This document shows, piece after piece, positions 1-9,091 of a DNA stretch of 64,000 nt. A program made the position numbers and the translations under genes. The notes under the pieces were generated by a model. That model was not told the DNA's origin. It saw only the letters and a program-made list of their open reading frames with translations, and did no database searches. Every line of letters begins with the position of its first letter. The stretch's first letter is position 1. This DNA comes from an uncultured Christensenellaceae bacterium (GTDB lineage Bacteria; Bacillota; Clostridia; Christensenellales; Aristaeellaceae): assembly GCA_905234985.1 (NCBI GenBank), contig CAJOJQ010000006.1, positions 55,235 through 119,234 on the forward strand. Reading direction: 5' to 3'.

Positions 1-267
1 GATTGGGAGCCGGGAGACAGGATTCGGTCCCTTGGCGCAAAGGGAAGCAAATCCATACAGGATTATTTCGTGGACAAAAAGATTCCCCGCCCTTTCCGGC
101 GCTATGTGCCGTTGCTGTGCATCGGTTCGCAGGTCGTTTGGGCCATCGGCATAGGCGCTTCGGAGGAAGCAAGGGTTTGCCCCGGCGACGACGCTGTGCT
201 GCTTTCTTATGAAGGATTCCTGCCGGGTGAGGCGAATTGTCCGCCCGTTTACAATAACGACAGATAA
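1..267 (+). CDS. tilS: tRNA(Ile)-lysidine synthetase, C-terminal end (partial)
   Basis: The window opens inside this gene; frame 1 is open from base 1 to a TAA at 265-267, giving 88 residues. The segment begins with a PGDRIRSLG stretch followed by GSKSIQDYFVDKKIP and a hydrophobic stretch ending in an IGIGAS turn. This is the usual pattern of the TilS C-terminal tRNA-binding domain. TilS makes lysidine at the wobble base of the tRNA(Ile) that reads AUA. The order tilS-hpt-ftsH is classical in Bacillota and supports the call. The catalytic PP-loop half lies outside the window, so activity cannot be judged. Confidence 0.85.
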   Translation, partial: DWEPGDRIRSLGAKGSKSIQDYFVDKKIPRPFRRYVPLLCIGSQVVWAIGIGASEEARVCPGDDAVLLSYEGFLPGEANCPPVYNNDR

Positions 268-279
268 AGGAGAAAAGGT

Positions 280-837
280 ATGGATACAAACGCCGTGCTT
301 TATCAGGACCTGGATCGCATTCTGGTGACCCGTGAAGAAATCGCCAAATCCGTAAAAGAATTGGGGCAAAAGCTGACGGAGAAATTTCGGGGGGAAAGCC
401 CGGTATTCATCTGTATCCTAAAAGGGGCCAGCATGTTCTTCACCGATCTGATCCGGGAAATCGACGCGCCGCTGACCACGGACTTCATGGTGGTTTCCAG
501 CTACGGCAGCAGCACCAAAACCACCGGCGTGGTCAAAATCGTCAAGGACCTGGACAAGCCCGTGGCAGGCAAGCACGTGGTGCTGGTGGAGGACATCGTG
601 GACAGCGGCATGACGCTCTCCTACCTCAAAAAGGTGTTCGCCAACCGGGAAGCGGCCTCCGTATCCATCGTGACGCTGCTGGACAAGCCCGCCCGCCGCA
701 GAGTGGAGCTGAACGTAGACTATTCCTGCTTCAACATCCCCGACGCCTTCGTGGTGGGCTACGGCTTGGACTTTGACGAAAAATACCGCAACCTGCCGGA
801 CATCGGCGTGCTGCATCCCAGGATTTATGAAAATTAA
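280..837 (+). CDS. hpt: Hypoxanthine phosphoribosyltransferase
   Basis: The product has 185 residues, the family's usual length. It salvages hypoxanthine (and guanine) to IMP/GMP using PRPP in the cytoplasm. The PRPP-binding loop VVLVEDIVDSG is near residues 100-110, and the FICILKGASMF segment forms the early pyrophosphate-binding loop. The ATG follows an AAGGAGAAAAGG ribosome site. The gene starts 12 nt after the tilS stop, so both are likely co-transcribed. The order tilS-hpt-ftsH is conserved in Bacillota, where Hpt and TilS have been reported to interact with FtsH; that link is family knowledge, not seen here. Confidence 0.95.
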   Translation: MDTNAVLYQDLDRILVTREEIAKSVKELGQKLTEKFRGESPVFICILKGASMFFTDLIREIDAPLTTDFMVVSSYGSSTKTTGVVKIVKDLDKPVAGKHVVLVEDIVDSGMTLSYLKKVFANREAASVSIVTLLDKPARRRVELNVDYSCFNIPDAFVVGYGLDFDEKYRNLPDIGVLHPRIYEN

Positions 838-860
838 CGCCGGAAAAACGCCAGAACCGC

Positions 861-889
861 TGGGCATTTTGCGCGGTTTGTGGTATAAT
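861..889 (+). promoter_or_regulatory. Sigma-A type promoter for ftsH
   Basis: A perfect TATAAT (884-889) preceded by TG (extended -10) lies 17 nt after TGGGCA, a fair -35. It sits in the 88-nt gap between hpt and ftsH, so ftsH can be transcribed apart from tilS-hpt. Confidence 0.6.
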
Positions 890-925
890 TGCTTTTGATT
901 CACGGAATTTTAGGAGGACAGAATT

Positions 926-2851
926 TTGCGAAAAGTTTCTCGCGGACTGATCGGCTACGTTATCATGATCGCGGCGTTTATTTTCCTGATCGTGGTATTG
1001 TCCGGCGGGGTCAACACGGTGGATAAGCGCATCGAGTATCCCGAGCTGCTGCAAATGATCGAAAACGACAAAATCGACCGGGTGTCCATTCGGGGCTACA
1101 ATCTGGTGGGCCGCACGAAGGACAGCCGCATTTCCCGTTCCGATTATCCCGCCCGAGCCTATGATTTTGAGACCACCATCGGCCCGGATTTTTACGATAC
1201 TGTGCTTACCATGCGGGCCAACCAGCTGGGCAAGGATATCGCTTCCGTGTCCGTGCAGGATCTGGGCTTTGAATTGGAATACCTGGCCCCCGTCTCCACG
1301 CCCTGGTATTTGGAATTGCTGCCCTATCTCATCCCCGTGGTGCTGCTCATGGCTATGTGGTGGTACATCATGCGCCAGCAGACCGGCGGCGGCGGACGGG
1401 TGATGAACTTCGGCAAATCCAAGGCCGCCATGGTGGATCCCAGCAAAAACAAGGTGACGTTTGCGGACGTGGCGGGCGCGGAAGAGGAAAAGGAAGAGCT
1501 GAAGGAAATCGTGGATTTCCTGAAGAATCCCAAGCATTATGTGGACTTGGGCGCGCGCATCCCCAAGGGCGTGCTGCTGGTAGGCCCTCCCGGCACGGGC
1601 AAAACTTTGCTTGCCAAGGCTGTAGCCGGGGAAGCCAGCGTGCCCTTCTTCTCCATTTCCGGTTCGGACTTTGTGGAAATGTTCGTGGGCGTGGGCGCCA
1701 GCCGTGTGCGCGATTTGTTTGACCAGGCCAAGCGCAACGCCCCCAGCATCGTGTTTATTGACGAAATCGACGCCGTGGGCCGTCACCGCGGCGCGGGCTT
1801 GGGCGGCGGACACGACGAGCGGGAACAGACGTTGAACCAGCTGCTGGTCGAAATGGACGGCTTTTCCACCAACGAGGGCGTGATCGTGATGGCCGCCACC
1901 AACCGGCGGGACATCTTAGACCCCGCCCTGCTGCGCCCCGGCCGGTTTGACCGGCAGGTGACGGTGAATTATCCTGACATCAACGGCCGCGTGGCGATCC
2001 TGAAAGTCCATTCCAAGGGCAAGCCCCTGGGCGAGGACGTGGATCTGGAAAACATCGCCAAGCGCACCCCCTACGCCACCGGCGCGGATCTGGAAAACAT
2101 CATGAACGAGGGCGCTATCCAGGCCGCCCGGGAAAAGCAGAGCGTCATCACCCAGGCCCACCTGATCGAGGCCGTGGAGCGCATTCAGATGGGTCCCGAA
2201 AAGAAGAGCCACAAGGTGCTGGAGGAAGACCGCAAGCTGGTGGCCTACCACGAGGCGGGCCACGCCATCGTGGGCCACTACCTGCCCCTGTGCGACGACG
2301 TACACACCATCACCGTGGTGCCCCGGGGCGGCGCAGGCGGCTTTACCCTGTCCCTGCCCAGCAAGGAGCTGGACAACATCAGCCGCAGCCAGCTTTTGCA
2401 GCGCACCGCCATGAGCCTTGGCGGCCACGCGGCGGAAAAGCTGATTTTCCACGATATCTATACCGGCGCGCAGAGCGATTTGCAGCACGCCACCAGCATT
2501 TGCCGCGCCATGGTGACCCGCTACGGCATGAGCGAAAAAATCGGCACCATTTTCCTGGACAGCGAGCAGGAAGTGTTCTTAGGCAACAGCTTTGCCCAGA
2601 ACCGGGATTTCAGCGAGGAAACCGCCGCCGCCGTGGATCACGAGGTGGGCGATCTGCTGCGCTCCTGCTACGAGCTGGCCATGGACACCCTGAAAGAGCA
2701 TCAGGACAAGTTAGAGGGCCTGGCCCAGCTGCTGATCGAAAAGGAAACCCTCTCCCGGGAGGACTTTATGGCCTTTATCGACGACGCGCGGCCTGAGGAA
2801 CCCGAACAAACGAAAGAACCGGAAACCACACCGGAGGAACCGCAAGCATGA
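926..2851 (+). CDS. ftsH: ATP-dependent zinc metalloprotease FtsH
   Basis: This 641-residue membrane AAA+ protease degrades misfolded membrane proteins and short-lived regulators. An N-terminal membrane helix (about residues 9-27) and a second helix near 130-150 flank a small external domain. The AAA module has Walker A GPPGTGKT at 220-227 and Walker B IVFIDEID near 275. The zinc site HEAGH is at 442-446. The tail is acidic and proline-rich. The start is TTG at 926, chosen for the AGGAGG site just upstream. The stop overlaps the next start (ATGA), so the PHP gene is translationally coupled. Confidence 0.97.
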   Translation: MRKVSRGLIGYVIMIAAFIFLIVVLSGGVNTVDKRIEYPELLQMIENDKIDRVSIRGYNLVGRTKDSRISRSDYPARAYDFETTIGPDFYDTVLTMRANQLGKDIASVSVQDLGFELEYLAPVSTPWYLELLPYLIPVVLLMAMWWYIMRQQTGGGGRVMNFGKSKAAMVDPSKNKVTFADVAGAEEEKEELKEIVDFLKNPKHYVDLGARIPKGVLLVGPPGTGKTLLAKAVAGEASVPFFSISGSDFVEMFVGVGASRVRDLFDQAKRNAPSIVFIDEIDAVGRHRGAGLGGGHDEREQTLNQLLVEMDGFSTNEGVIVMAATNRRDILDPALLRPGRFDRQVTVNYPDINGRVAILKVHSKGKPLGEDVDLENIAKRTPYATGADLENIMNEGAIQAAREKQSVITQAHLIEAVERIQMGPEKKSHKVLEEDRKLVAYHEAGHAIVGHYLPLCDDVHTITVVPRGGAGGFTLSLPSKELDNISRSQLLQRTAMSLGGHAAEKLIFHDIYTGAQSDLQHATSICRAMVTRYGMSEKIGTIFLDSEQEVFLGNSFAQNRDFSEETAAAVDHEVGDLLRSCYELAMDTLKEHQDKLEGLAQLLIEKETLSREDFMAFIDDARPEEPEQTKEPETTPEEPQA

Positions 2852-3696
2852 TCCGGCCCGACCTGCACCTGCATACCACCGCCTCCGACGGGATTTATGA
2901 CGCCAGGCAGCTGGCCCGGCTGGTGCAGCGCGCCAGCGTGACCATGTTTTCCGTCACGGATCACGACACCATGGCCGCCCTGCCGGAGGCTTCCGACGCC
3001 GCCTACGACCGGGGCCTGGCCTTTCTGCCCGGCGTGGAAATCAGCACCGAGGGCGACGACGAAGTTCACATTTTGGGCTACGGCGTCAGGTATGACGACG
3101 AGATCCTTTTGGCCTGCTTTCGCAAGGCCGCCGAGGATCGAAAGAACCGCATCCTCGCCATGGCGGAAAAGCTAAAGAGTTTGCGTCTCCCCCTGTCCAT
3201 GGAGGACGTGATTGCCCGCGCGGGAAGCAGCGTCGGGCGGCCCCATTTAGCCCGCGCCATGCTGGACCGGGGCTATGTGAACAGCGTACAGCAGGCTTTT
3301 TTGCTGTATTTGGGCAAAGGCCGGTGCGCGTACCTGCCCCGCGTCACCATGACCGCAGCCCAGGCCATTTCCCTGCTGCGGGATCGGGTCGCTGTGCCCG
3401 TGCTGGCCCATCCCGGCATGATCCGCTGGCCGCTCGAAAAACTGCTGCCAATGCTGAAAGTATGGCAGGAGGCGGGCCTCAAGGGCATTGAAGTGTACCA
3501 TCCCGCCAACCAGAGCAACTATCCTTATTGGGATCGGCTTGCCCGGCAGCGGGGCCTGCTCGTCACCGGCGGCAGCGATTTCCACGACGGCAAGTCCGGT
3601 CACGGCCAAATCGGCGAAACCGCCGAAGCCTGGCCCAGCGCCTGCGACGACGCCTGGGCGCTGTACCGCGCCGCCAACAAAAACCTGAAACCATAA
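2848..3696 (+). CDS. PHP-domain metal-dependent phosphoesterase
   Basis: A 282-residue protein of the PHP family (COG0613, YciV/TrpH type). Metal-ligand motifs are visible: HLHTTASDG near the N-terminus, TDHDT around residue 38, [16 protein letters not shown] near 65, and late His residues ([13 protein letters not shown]). Characterised relatives are 5'-3' nucleases acting on short RNA or on 3',5'-bisphosphonucleotides; which activity applies here is not shown by the sequence. The ATG overlaps the ftsH stop by 4 nt. The next gene follows after 10 nt, so it sits in the ftsH operon. Confidence 0.85.
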   Translation: MIRPDLHLHTTASDGIYDARQLARLVQRASVTMFSVTDHDTMAALPEASDAAYDRGLAFLPGVEISTEGDDEVHILGYGVRYDDEILLACFRKAAEDRKNRILAMAEKLKSLRLPLSMEDVIARAGSSVGRPHLARAMLDRGYVNSVQQAFLLYLGKGRCAYLPRVTMTAAQAISLLRDRVAVPVLAHPGMIRWPLEKLLPMLKVWQEAGLKGIEVYHPANQSNYPYWDRLARQRGLLVTGGSDFHDGKSGHGQIGETAEAWPSACDDAWALYRAANKNLKP

Positions 3697-3706
3697 AGGA
3701 ACCGTT

Positions 3707-5209
3707 ATGAATTATCAGTTTTATCCCCCGCCGCAGCCGCCGCGAAAGCAAAAGGGCCGGGCGCTGATCATCGCGCTGCTGGTCATTTTGGTTTTGGCCG
3801 CCATTGCGTCAGGCGGCGTGGCGCTCTATCGCCATATCCAGGAACGAAACCGCCAGGACGCCCTCGCGGCGGAAGTGGCCCCCTATCAGCAGGTTTTTCT
3901 TCCCAATCAGTATGTGGACGGCATCGCCTTGGGCGGCAAAACGGCCCAGGAAGGCATTGACGCCGTGGTGAATCAGATCAAAAAACGGGAAAACGGCTGG
4001 AGTCTGGCCCTGTCCTACCAGAATCACGTGTTTTATACCCTGAGCTACGCCGATTTGGACGTATCCACCGACATCGCCTCCGTCTATTCCCTGCTGGAGC
4101 AGCTGTACAAGAAAGGAAAAACCGGCACCTTAGAGGAACGCAAGGCCGACCTGGACGCCGCCAAAGCGGAGCCGGTCTATCTGTACACCACCTCAAGCGA
4201 CATGAAGGAGGAACGGCTGGATACCATTTTAAGCCAGATTCAGGCACAGGTTTCCTATGATCCCGTGGAAGCGTATCTGGTGGGCTTCTATCCCGATCAA
4301 AACGATCCCTTCCTGATCCAGGGCGATATTCCCGGCGCGGCCCTGGACACGGCGAGCCTGAAAAATCAGATCCTGACTATGGCGGCCTCCGCCCAAAGCG
4401 GTTCCCTGGAAATTCAGCCCACCGCCGTCCCCGCCAAAACCACCACGGCGGACATTCGCAGTCAGGTGACCCTGATGCACAAGGCCACCACCCCAGTTTC
4501 CTCCACCTCCACCTCCGACCGCACCGACAACATCCGCACCGCCTTTTCCCGCCTCAACGGCCAGACCGTGGCCCCCGGGAAAAAGCTCAGCTTCAATTCC
4601 GTCACCCTGGACCGCACCTTCAAGAACGGCTACAAATACGCCATCGAATACGAACTGGGCCGGGAAAAGTTGGGCATCGGCGGCGGCGTGTGCCAGGCCA
4701 GCACCACCCTGTATCTGGCCGCCCTGCAATCCAACCTGGAAATCGTCAGCCGCATTTCCCATTCCGATCCCGTGTCCTATACCACCTTCGGTCAGGACGC
4801 CACCGTGGTCTACGGCAGGCATGATCTTGTCTTCCGCAATACCAGCGGCGGCACCATCTATATCACTGCCCACGTGAAGGAAGTAAAAAAGAACCGGTAC
4901 GAGTGCGAGGTCTGCATCTACGGCCCCAGCTTAGGCGAAGGCGTCAGCTATTCCCTGCGCACCGAAACGGTGGAAATCCTTCCCGCCCCCCTCACCGATA
5001 CTTACGAAAAGGATACCGATCACACCTACGTCACCTATAAGGACGAGGAGCCTTACCTCGTTCGCAAGGCCCGGGACGGCATGATTAACGAAACCTACCT
5101 GCAAAAATGGCAGGACGGCAATCTGATCTCCGAAACCTTCGTCAGCCGTGACGAATGCAAGGCCCGCGCCAACCTCTACCTGACCGGTACGCTGAACAGA
5201 CCGGAGTGA
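3707..5209 (+). CDS. VanW family membrane-anchored protein
   Basis: A 500-residue protein with a proline-rich cytoplasmic start, one membrane helix (about residues 20-43), an extracellular YoaR-type region, and a VanW domain from about residue 275 to 400. The VanW domain is recognised by the order SFNS, LGIGGGVCQASTTLY, TTFGQDATV and LVFRNTSG. VanW proteins are associated with the cell envelope and some vancomycin-resistance clusters, but their biochemical function is unknown. No resistance genes lie here, so it is more likely a housekeeping envelope protein. It is last in the tilS-ftsH run and is followed by a GC hairpin. A paralogue is encoded at 34213-35802. Confidence 0.85.
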   Translation: MNYQFYPPPQPPRKQKGRALIIALLVILVLAAIASGGVALYRHIQERNRQDALAAEVAPYQQVFLPNQYVDGIALGGKTAQEGIDAVVNQIKKRENGWSLALSYQNHVFYTLSYADLDVSTDIASVYSLLEQLYKKGKTGTLEERKADLDAAKAEPVYLYTTSSDMKEERLDTILSQIQAQVSYDPVEAYLVGFYPDQNDPFLIQGDIPGAALDTASLKNQILTMAASAQSGSLEIQPTAVPAKTTTADIRSQVTLMHKATTPVSSTSTSDRTDNIRTAFSRLNGQTVAPGKKLSFNSVTLDRTFKNGYKYAIEYELGREKLGIGGGVCQASTTLYLAALQSNLEIVSRISHSDPVSYTTFGQDATVVYGRHDLVFRNTSGGTIYITAHVKEVKKNRYECEVCIYGPSLGEGVSYSLRTETVEILPAPLTDTYEKDTDHTYVTYKDEEPYLVRKARDGMINETYLQKWQDGNLISETFVSRDECKARANLYLTGTLNRPE

Positions 5210-5218
5210 GGAGACGAT

Positions 5219-5237
5219 GGGGGCTTCTTCAGCCCCC
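5219..5237 (+). terminator. GC hairpin after the VanW gene
   Basis: GGGGGCT (5219-5225) and AGCCCCC (5231-5237) form a 7-bp stem with a 5-nt loop, 10 nt after the VanW stop. There is no T-run after it, so intrinsic termination may be weak. Confidence 0.5.
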
Positions 5238-5249
5238 GGAAGACTAATG

Positions 5250-5278
5250 AAAAAGCTCCCGGCGCGAAGCTGGGAGCT
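5250..5278 (-). terminator. Rho-independent terminator of the rpmH-khpB operon
   Basis: On the minus strand AGCTCCC...GGGAGCT forms a hairpin followed directly by a short T-run, 18 nt after the khpB stop. It ends the rpmH-rnpA-yidD-yidC-khpB transcript, which converges on the ftsH operon. Confidence 0.8.
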
Positions 5279-5295
5279 GATTTTGAAGTACAGTT

Positions 5296-6216
5296 TCAGT
5301 TTTTCAGGGAGATCACCACATGCCGGTTGGGTTCTTCGCCCTCGGAATGGGTGGTAACGGCGGGATGATCCTGGAGCGCGCTGTGCAGGATGCGGCGCTC
5401 GTAGGGGTTCATGGGTTCCAGGCTCACCTTGCGGCCCGTCTTCTGGGCGCGGTTCGCCATGCGGTTGGCCAGGCGCACCAGCGCTTCTTCCCGCTTGGCG
5501 CGGTAGCCCTCGGTATCCAGGGTGACGCGGGTATAATTGCTCTGGCCCCGGTTCACGCGCAGACTGGTGAGGTACTGCAAAGCGTCCAGGGTTTCGCCCC
5601 GGCGTCCGATCAGGATGCCCAGGGTATCGCCGTCCATGTTCACGCGCACGTTGCCTTCTTCATCGGTGGCAACCGCCACGGACACGTTCACGCCCATGAG
5701 CTTGGTCAGATCCTGCAAAAATTCCTGGGCGCGTCCAGCGGCGGTTTCACGGTCCGCCTGCTCGGCGGGCACGATTTCCTTGGCTTCCACCGGCTCCTTG
5801 GGTTCCTTGGGGGCTTTGGCGGCCTTGGGTTCCCGGGGCTTGCGGGGCTTGGGGGCGGGCTTTTCCGCTTCTTCGCCCTCGGCGGCTTCCTTCTTGGCCT
5901 TGACGGGTTTGGCGGGCTTTTCCGCCTTTTCCGGTTTGGCGGCGGCCTTTTCCGGGGCCTTAAGCTGCTGCTGCTTGGGTTCTTCCTCCTTCAGCACGTC
6001 GGCCAGGATGGAATGGGCCACGTTTTCAACGGGCTGATCGTCCTCCATCAGGGTGAGGCGCACCTTGGCGGGACGGGAGCCGAACAGGCCGAACAGGCCC
6101 TTGCTGCCTTCCTCGATCACGTCCACCTTCACGTCGCCCAGAGAAACGCCCAAATGCTCCAAGCCCTGGGAAACGGCTTCTTCGATGGTGCGGGCGGATA
6201 CTTCATATTCTTTCAT
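5296..6216 (-). CDS. khpB: Jag/KhpB RNA-binding protein (Jag-N, KH, R3H)
   Basis: 306 residues. It has an N-terminal Jag domain (about 1-55, starting KEYEVSARTIEEAV), a long Lys/Pro/Ala/Glu-rich linker (about 85-150), a KH domain around 165-235 containing IGRRGETLDALQYL, and a C-terminal R3H domain with RRILHSAL near 280. KhpB pairs with KhpA to bind RNA and affects cell-wall elongation and sporulation in relatives. The low-complexity linker is longer than in Bacillus Jag. The ATG overlaps the yidC TAA by one base, giving tight coupling to the insertase gene as in other Bacillota. Confidence 0.93.
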   Translation of the reverse strand: MKEYEVSARTIEEAVSQGLEHLGVSLGDVKVDVIEEGSKGLFGLFGSRPAKVRLTLMEDDQPVENVAHSILADVLKEEEPKQQQLKAPEKAAAKPEKAEKPAKPVKAKKEAAEGEEAEKPAPKPRKPREPKAAKAPKEPKEPVEAKEIVPAEQADRETAAGRAQEFLQDLTKLMGVNVSVAVATDEEGNVRVNMDGDTLGILIGRRGETLDALQYLTSLRVNRGQSNYTRVTLDTEGYRAKREEALVRLANRMANRAQKTGRKVSLEPMNPYERRILHSALQDHPAVTTHSEGEEPNRHVVISLKN

Positions 6217-7259
6217 TATTTAACAGACCCCTCTCCGGCTACAGCCTGCGCTTTTTCCTGATCCTTCTTTTCCAGGTATTTGGTAATCAGCACGCTCTGG
6301 ACCCACATGATCACGGTGGAGGCCACCCAGTACACGGCGAAGGCCGCGTTGGAGGTCAGGCACCAGAAAACGGACAGGATGGGGAAGAAATACTTCATAA
6401 AGTTGCCCATGCCCTGGGCCTGCCCGTTGGCGGCAGTCTGGTTCTGATCCTGCATGGCGGGATTGAACTTATACTGAAGCACCTGGGACACACCGGCCAG
6501 GATGGGCAGCAGCAGCATGCCGTTAAACTGCTTGTACAGCGTCACGGAGAACAGGAAGAAGTTCAGCCCTTCCCAGCCCTTCACAGGCTCCACCGCCGCC
6601 ACATACGCGGGCACCTGGCCTAAGGCGGCGATGATGCTCGTTACGCTGGCTTTATAGGCGTTGGCCCCAAAGTCCAAAGCGTTTTCGGATACGAGAGCGA
6701 TATTCTGGGCGACGGCCTGCAGCTGACCTTCGGACAGCAGGTTGTACGCTTTCTGCCACACGTCCGCCGTCAGCTGGTTCAAGGCCTGGGCGGTGGGCAC
6801 CACGGGGGTAAAGAAAGAGTCGGTCATCCAGATATTCTTGACCCACAGGAATCGTTCGGCGGCGGTGACGATCTGTTCCTCGCCCGCCAGATAGCGGAAC
6901 GCCTGCATAGCAAGCTGCTCGTTGGCGATGGCGCGCATGGCGCTGAACATGGCGATCATCAGGGGCCAGGTCAAAAGCAGCGGCAGGCAGCCGGACAGGG
7001 GGTTGTAGCCTTCCTTGCGCATCAATTCCGCCTGCTTCTGCTGGAATTTCTGCTTGTCGTTGCCGTATTTGCGCTGCAGCTCGTTCAGCTTGGGCTGAAT
7101 GGCGCTCATTTTGCGCATGCCTTTGCGGCTTCTGTAGTCGAAGGGCATGCAGATCAGGCGGATCAGGATGGTGAACAGGATGATGGACACGCCGTAGTTG
7201 CCGATCACGCCGTTGATGCCCACCAGCACGTTGTACAGAAAATCATTTATGGCACTCAA
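6216..7259 (-). CDS. yidC: Membrane protein insertase YidC/Oxa1 (SpoIIIJ type)
   Basis: 347 residues, inserting proteins into the cytoplasmic membrane alone or with SecYEG. The N-terminal helix is followed by a cytosolic loop rich in Lys/Gln ([20 protein letters not shown]), then the conserved [18 protein letters not shown] segment and C-terminal helices with FPILSVFW. An insert of about 90 residues separates the first membrane pair from the later ones, longer than in Bacillus SpoIIIJ. The start is TTG at 7259, chosen because GGAGGG lies 10 nt upstream and the TTGA overlaps the yidD stop. Confidence 0.93.
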   Translation of the reverse strand: MSAINDFLYNVLVGINGVIGNYGVSIILFTILIRLICMPFDYRSRKGMRKMSAIQPKLNELQRKYGNDKQKFQQKQAELMRKEGYNPLSGCLPLLLTWPLMIAMFSAMRAIANEQLAMQAFRYLAGEEQIVTAAERFLWVKNIWMTDSFFTPVVPTAQALNQLTADVWQKAYNLLSEGQLQAVAQNIALVSENALDFGANAYKASVTSIIAALGQVPAYVAAVEPVKGWEGLNFFLFSVTLYKQFNGMLLLPILAGVSQVLQYKFNPAMQDQNQTAANGQAQGMGNFMKYFFPILSVFWCLTSNAAFAVYWVASTVIMWVQSVLITKYLEKKDQEKAQAVAGEGSVK

Positions 7260-7504
7260 GGATTTTCGTCCCTCCTAATGATAGCGCTGGGTGCCTGCGG
7301 CACCGGGTCGTACCCTCCCTTAACAAAGGGATTGCAGCGCAGGATGCGCTTCATGGCCATAGCGCCGCCACGGGCCGCCCCGAAGCGTTCGATGGCCGTC
7401 TGCGCGTATTCCGAGCATGTGGGGATGTAGCGGCAGGCCGGCTTGGTGTGGGGGCTGATATTCCGCTTGTAGAACCGGATCAGAAACAGCAAAAGCTTTT
7501 TCAT
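7256..7504 (-). CDS. yidD: Membrane protein insertion efficiency factor YidD
   Basis: 82 residues, the normal size. It shows the family signature RFYKRNISP, the [11 protein letters not shown] motif with its paired cysteines, and [14 protein letters not shown]. YidD is a small peripheral membrane protein that helps YidC-dependent insertion. Its ATG overlaps the rnpA stop (ATGA at 7501-7504) and its stop overlaps the yidC TTG, so the three genes are coupled. Confidence 0.95.
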   Translation of the reverse strand: MKKLLLFLIRFYKRNISPHTKPACRYIPTCSEYAQTAIERFGAARGGAMAMKRILRCNPFVKGGYDPVPQAPSAIIRRDENP

Positions 7505-7839
7505 TTTTTCTCTTCCTGATACAGCCCCTGCTTTTTCAGCAGGTATTTCAGCGCCCCCGCCAAACGGTGATAATCCGCCTGGGCGGACGGCTCCCTGGCC
7601 GTGACCACGTACATGCCTTTTTTGAGGCCCGGCAATTCCAGGCGAAACGCTTCCCGCAGGCGGCGCTTCACCTTGTTCCTGGTCACGGCGTTGCCGATTT
7701 TTTTGCTCACCGCGAATCCGGCCAGCAGCCTGCTGCCCTTCACATAACCCAGCGAGATTTCCCTGCAGCCGCTTCCCTTGCCCTTTTTGTATACATAGCG
7801 GAACTGCCCGTTTTTTCGCAGGCGATACTGCTTTTCCAT
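7501..7839 (-). CDS. rnpA: Ribonuclease P protein component
   Basis: 112 residues, basic. RnpA is the protein subunit of RNase P, which matures tRNA 5' ends. The signature [12 protein letters not shown] is present, with the upstream [14 protein letters not shown] strand typical of the RNA-binding face. It follows rpmH by 117 nt on the same strand and shares its promoter. The RNase P RNA gene is not in this window. Confidence 0.96.
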   Translation of the reverse strand: MEKQYRLRKNGQFRYVYKKGKGSGCREISLGYVKGSRLLAGFAVSKKIGNAVTRNKVKRRLREAFRLELPGLKKGMYVVTAREPSAQADYHRLAGALKYLLKKQGLYQEEKK

Positions 7840-7956
7840 CTCATCCTCCGGGCGGAATTACGCACGAACAAACCCGCCCCCCACAGGTCAGACTTTTCTG
7901 GCAAGCGGCAGGGGCGGGCTAAGCCATGCAATGCAAGAAAGCTGGATCAAACGGGA

Positions 7957-8091
7957 TCAGACCGTCAGTTCCTTCCGACCGCGATTGTGGCGGCGGGACA
8001 GCACGCGCCGTCCGTTCTTGGTGCTCATGCGGGCGCGGAAACCATGCACCTTATTGCGCTGGCGTTTCTTGGGCTGATAAGTACGTTTCAT
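7957..8091 (-). CDS. rpmH: 50S ribosomal protein L34
   Basis: 44 residues beginning [12 protein letters not shown] and ending KELTV; the whole length matches the bL34 family. An AGAAGGAG site lies ahead of the ATG, and a strong promoter (8181-8209) follows upstream. It is first gene of the rpmH-rnpA-yidD-yidC-khpB operon. In many bacteria rpmH sits beside dnaA and the origin; here the neighbour upstream is a VanX-like gene and no dnaA is present. Confidence 0.97.
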   Translation of the reverse strand: MKRTYQPKKRQRNKVHGFRARMSTKNGRRVLSRRHNRGRKELTV

Positions 8092-8180
8092 GATGGCAAC
8101 AACTCCTTCTAAGTTTCAAAATGCCTGTTTGGCATTCAGCTTGCGCATTGTGATCAGATCGCCACAAAAACAGCTATTAC

Positions 8181-8209
8181 AGTATAGCGGCCCGACCGCA
8201 AGATGTCAA
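8181..8209 (-). promoter_or_regulatory. Strong sigma-A promoter of the rpmH operon
   Basis: On the minus strand TTGACA (8204-8209) is 17 nt from TATACT (8181-8186), about 90 nt upstream of the rpmH start. It is a near-consensus promoter, fitting a ribosomal protein operon. Confidence 0.9.
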
Positions 8210-8264
8210 GGGATTTTGTGAATTATTCCCACGCTTTTTGCGTAAAATCGTTCCCATTTTGGTT

Positions 8265-8909
8265 TCATCCGCGCTTCCATGCGCGGGAACTGACGGGAAA
8301 GGTAAAATACGTATCGGGATACGGTTCGTTTGCCAGGGTAAAATGCCACCATTCCTCCGCATACGGCGCAAAGCCACGGGCCGTCATCAGCTTTCGCAAA
8401 AGCACGCGGTTTTCCCGCTGCTCCGGGGTAAGCCCGGAAAAGTCAAAATGGCTCCGCTCGCCAAAGAAATCGAAGGGGCCGCCCATGTCGATTTCTTTTC
8501 CGGTTTTCATATCGAACAGGGTCAGATCCGCCGTGCTGCCCCGGCTGTGGCCGGAATGCTCCGCGATATAGCCGCCGGGGATCAGCGCTTTCTTTTCAAG
8601 GCCGGGATAGAAATACGCCTTCATGCGGGCGTCCTGTTCATCCCGCGCCCAGCGCATGAAGCGGGTCACCGCCTTTTGCGGGCGGTAAGCGTCGAATACT
8701 TTCAGCCGGTAGCCCAGCCTCACCGCGTCGCCGCTGACCGTAAGCAAAGCCGCCGCCGCTTCCTTCGTCAGCAGCGCCACTGGTTCCTCGTAGCCGTCGA
8801 TGCGGTCGCCGATGAAATTATAGGTAGAATAATAGCGGATTTCCAGGATCACATCCGGCACCGCTTCGCTCACCGATACGAAGCCGGAAGGGTCATTGGA
8901 AAAAAACAT
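8265..8909 (-). CDS. D-alanyl-D-alanine dipeptidase, VanX/DdpX type (peptidase M15D)
   Basis: 214 residues from the ATG at 8909. This start is chosen over an upstream in-frame codon because GGGAGG lies 8 nt before it and the upstream codons fall in a repeat. VanX enzymes are zinc peptidases that split D-Ala-D-Ala. The core motifs are present: FDAYRP, the zinc motif SGHSRGSTADL (SxHxxGxxxD), and EWWHF near the C-terminus carrying the catalytic Glu and third zinc His. No vanH/vanA genes are near, so a role in peptidoglycan dipeptide recycling is more likely than resistance. No signal peptide is seen, so it is probably cytoplasmic. Confidence 0.9.
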   Translation of the reverse strand: MFFSNDPSGFVSVSEAVPDVILEIRYYSTYNFIGDRIDGYEEPVALLTKEAAAALLTVSGDAVRLGYRLKVFDAYRPQKAVTRFMRWARDEQDARMKAYFYPGLEKKALIPGGYIAEHSGHSRGSTADLTLFDMKTGKEIDMGGPFDFFGERSHFDFSGLTPEQRENRVLLRKLMTARGFAPYAEEWWHFTLANEPYPDTYFTFPVSSRAWKRG

Positions 8910-8945
8910 GCGTTCAGCCTCCCTTGACCAGGATAAACCGAAATA

Positions 8946-9054
8946 GAGTGGAGAGTTGAGAGTTGAGATGAATTTTGTGTTATATGATAGCATAATGTCC
9001 GTTCGCATTTATTTTCGCAAAACTATATAAATCTCAACTCTCCACTCTCAGTTC
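8946..9054. repeat. Heptad-armed inverted repeat, AGTTGAG family, copy 1
   Basis: Left arm 8946-8969 is built of 7-mers (AGTGGAG, AGTTGAG, AGTTGAG); the right arm (9031-9054) is its near reverse complement. The core is about 61 nt and ends in CTATATAAAT next to the right arm. It lies between the VanX-like gene and the PHP gene. Confidence 0.85.
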
Positions 9055-9091
9055 TAAAAGATTATCTCTCTCTTACAAAAAACATCGTTCA

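Noticed and set aside
5320..6261. Plus-strand frame over khpB
   Set aside because: Composition is a mirror of the Lys/Pro linker and no start signal is present.
8265..8909. VanX-like plus VanW proteins as a vancomycin-resistance cluster
   Set aside because: No vanH, ligase or vanRS genes are present, and the VanW genes are far away with other neighbours.
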